Of a stretch of DNA of 39,616 nt, positions 38,578 through 39,616 are shown piece after piece. This DNA is from Eubacteriales bacterium (GTDB taxonomy: Bacteria; Bacillota; Clostridia; Tissierellales; Dethiosulfatibacteraceae). Numbering within the stretch: the first letter of the stretch is position 1; every line of letters begins with the position of its first letter. The stretch lies in contig JAUYTY010000030.1 in assembly GCA_030694905.1 (NCBI GenBank), forward strand, positions 1 to 39,616, in the 5' to 3' direction. Made by a program: the position numbers and the translations under genes. The notes under the pieces were generated by a model. The model saw nothing but the letters and a program-made list of their open reading frames with translations. It was not told the DNA's origin and ran no database searches.

Positions 38578-39258
38578 ATGAATAGTGAAAAAAGCGTTTT
38601 GACCAGAAGAAGTGATTATTTGAAAATTATTGCAATGGTTACCATGGCAATAGATCATATAGCTTTTTACTTTTTACCCTATAGTTCCACCAGCTATATT
38701 GTCATGAGGATAATCGGTAGACTGGCGTTCCCCATTTTCGCATATTATATTGCCATGGGATATAAAAACACGTCGGATTTGAACCGCTACATTTTAAGAA
38801 TGGGAATATTTGCATTGATAACCCAGATTCCTTTCTACTTTTTTGTTCACAAGGTCTTTTATTTGAACGTTATGTTTACATTTACATTGGCCTTGATTAT
38901 GCTGAAACTGTTTGACAAGAAAAACTATCTTTGGTTTGCACTGATATTTTTGGCGGATTTCTTAAGAATGGATTATGGTGCGTATGGCTTGATTATCGTC
39001 TTGATCTTTCACGTATTCTCAGAAGAAAAGATCAAGATGTATGTATATCTGCTGCTTTTGACGTTAGTGTATAATTCCTTGGATGTGTTGCAGTATGGCG
39101 CTTTCAATATCAGAATGTATACACAGGTGCTGTGTATCATGGCATTGCCGCTGATATATATTGATTTTCCAGCCCTAAGAATCAACAAGTATATTTCTTA
39201 CTTGTTTTATCCTGTTCACATCGGCATAATAGTCCTGGTTGGCAATCTCTTAAAATAA
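38578..39258 (+). CDS. TraX-family membrane protein
   Basis: A 226-aa polytopic membrane protein with about seven helices. The TraX pattern is clear in DYLKIIAMVTMAIDHIAFYF, IGRLAFPIFAYYIAMGY and SYLFYPVHIGIIVLVGNLL. Plasmid TraX acetylates pilin, but chromosomal Firmicute members are acyltransferase-like proteins of unknown substrate; there are no conjugation genes here. The frame is open from a GTG at 38572, but that lies too close to GGAGAA; the ATG at 38578 is used. Confidence 0.87.
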   Translation: MNSEKSVLTRRSDYLKIIAMVTMAIDHIAFYFLPYSSTSYIVMRIIGRLAFPIFAYYIAMGYKNTSDLNRYILRMGIFALITQIPFYFFVHKVFYLNVMFTFTLALIMLKLFDKKNYLWFALIFLADFLRMDYGAYGLIIVLIFHVFSEEKIKMYVYLLLLTLVYNSLDVLQYGAFNIRMYTQVLCIMALPLIYIDFPALRINKYISYLFYPVHIGIIVLVGNLLK

Positions 39259-39337
39259 GAAGGGTCTGCTAAGTCCATTAATTTGGAAACGATTTCCTAT
39301 AATAATCAGATAAATCACATAAAAATACAAAAAAATG

Positions 39338-39366
39338 TTGACATAAAATAACAGATATACTATAAT
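39338..39366 (+). promoter_or_regulatory. Consensus promoter of the second T-box leader
   Basis: TTGACA (39338-39343), exactly 17 bases and TATAAT (39361-39366), another perfect consensus match. Confidence 0.9.
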
Positions 39367-39372
39367 CTCAAT

Positions 39373-39608
39373 TAAGCAAATATTAAATCTGTTGATTGAG
39401 ACAAGTATGTTGATGGAAGCTCAAGCGAGCCGGCGGTGGTGTGAGTCCGGCAGTGAAAATCGATTGAATAGAACTCATGAAGAGGTTCCAGGAAATTGCA
39501 GTATTGGAACCCGGTTAAAAACCGTTATAATGAAAGAGATGAAGCAATTGCTTTAATTAGAGTGGTAACGTGGATGATGTCCGCCTCTTGACTGGAGGCG
39601 GATTTTTT
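39373..39608 (+). promoter_or_regulatory. T-box riboswitch leader, probably Leu (gene beyond window)
   Basis: Stem I shows AGTA (39403-39406), the distal-loop GAGCCGGCGGTGGTGTGAG and the 3' specifier strand GAA-CTC-A (39471-39477), so the codon is probably CUC for leucine. The T-box sequence AGAGTGGTAACGTGG is at 39559-39573; its UGGU bulge would pair with ACCA, discriminator A, as in tRNA-Leu. The AACGTGG part departs from the usual ACCGCG. The regulated gene, probably leuS or a leucine synthesis or transport gene, lies past the window end. Confidence 0.85.
39580..39608 (+). terminator. Regulated terminator of the second T-box
   Basis: TCCGCCTC (39580-39587) pairs with GAGGCGGA (39595-39602), 8 bp with a 7-base loop, followed by TTTTTT. 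Confidence 0.9.
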
Positions 39609-39616
39609 AATACCAT

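Noticed and set aside
38578-39258. TraX homologue as sign of a conjugative element
   Set aside because: No relaxase, type IV secretion or plasmid genes occur; chromosomal TraX-family proteins are common in Firmicutes.

Overview
The window looks like a chromosomal segment of an anaerobic or facultatively anaerobic low-to-moderate-GC Firmicute, most likely a member of the Clostridia. Supporting signs are strong SD sequences, near-consensus sigma-A promoters, two T-box leaders, a GatCAB amidotransferase operon led by an archaeal-type (non-discriminating) AspRS, a class II photolyase, a DUF362 ferredoxin and a split-MrpA (Mbh-like) antiporter cluster. No rRNA or tRNA gene, prophage, CRISPR array or intact transposase gene was found.

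Layout. 1-3281: end of an unknown gene and a terminator, then minus-strand D-2-hydroxyacid dehydrogenase, ribosomal protein L25/Ctc, OsmC and DUF362 ferredoxin genes. 3416-7134: a small membrane protein translationally coupled to RecX, facing topB-yihY. 7345-9880: a plus-strand operon of threonine aldolase, a flavodoxin-like protein and an N-acetylglucosamine-kinase-like ATPase. 9953-17833: a ten-gene minus-strand cation/proton antiporter operon (mrpE, F, G, two MrpA C-terminal pieces, B, C, D and two further NuoL/MrpD-type subunits). 18116-22454: cytoplasmic alpha-amylase, pentapeptide protein, GNAT and a double-GNAT fusion. 22976-23505: a YefM/YoeB toxin-antitoxin pair. 23554-26693: rlmH, class II photolyase, lipid kinase and a holin-family membrane protein. 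26907-32997: PatB-type C-S lyase, then T-box-aspS-gatC-gatA-gatB. 32989-39258: M23 peptidase, SLH/thioredoxin-like lipoprotein, DUF1836 protein, hemolysin III, SerA and TraX. The window ends in a second T-box leader (probably Leu) whose gene lies outside.

The most unusual content is a dispersed family of structured repeats (six clear copies, A-F). Full copies are exactly 131 bp, begin ATCAACAGGG and end GTCATCGGAT, and contain two hairpins near the two ends. They have no terminal inverted repeats, which resembles a non-autonomous IS200/IS605-type element; that assignment is inference. One copy is reduced to 34 bp of joined ends, one is a left end only, one carries a 35-bp right-end unit three times, and two bracket the antiporter operon in direct orientation. 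Several copies sit in 5' leaders or at gene ends.

The second highlight is the T-box upstream of aspS-gatCAB. Its specifier region reads GAA-GAAC-A, so overlapping Glu (GAA) and Asn (AAC) codons are available, and its UGGC bulge suits a tRNA with discriminator G. This recalls the two-codon T-box described for a clostridial transamidosome operon.

Most annotated starts are the SD-supported ones, which are often shorter than the longest open frame. Promoters were identified by eye from -35/-10 matches and spacing.
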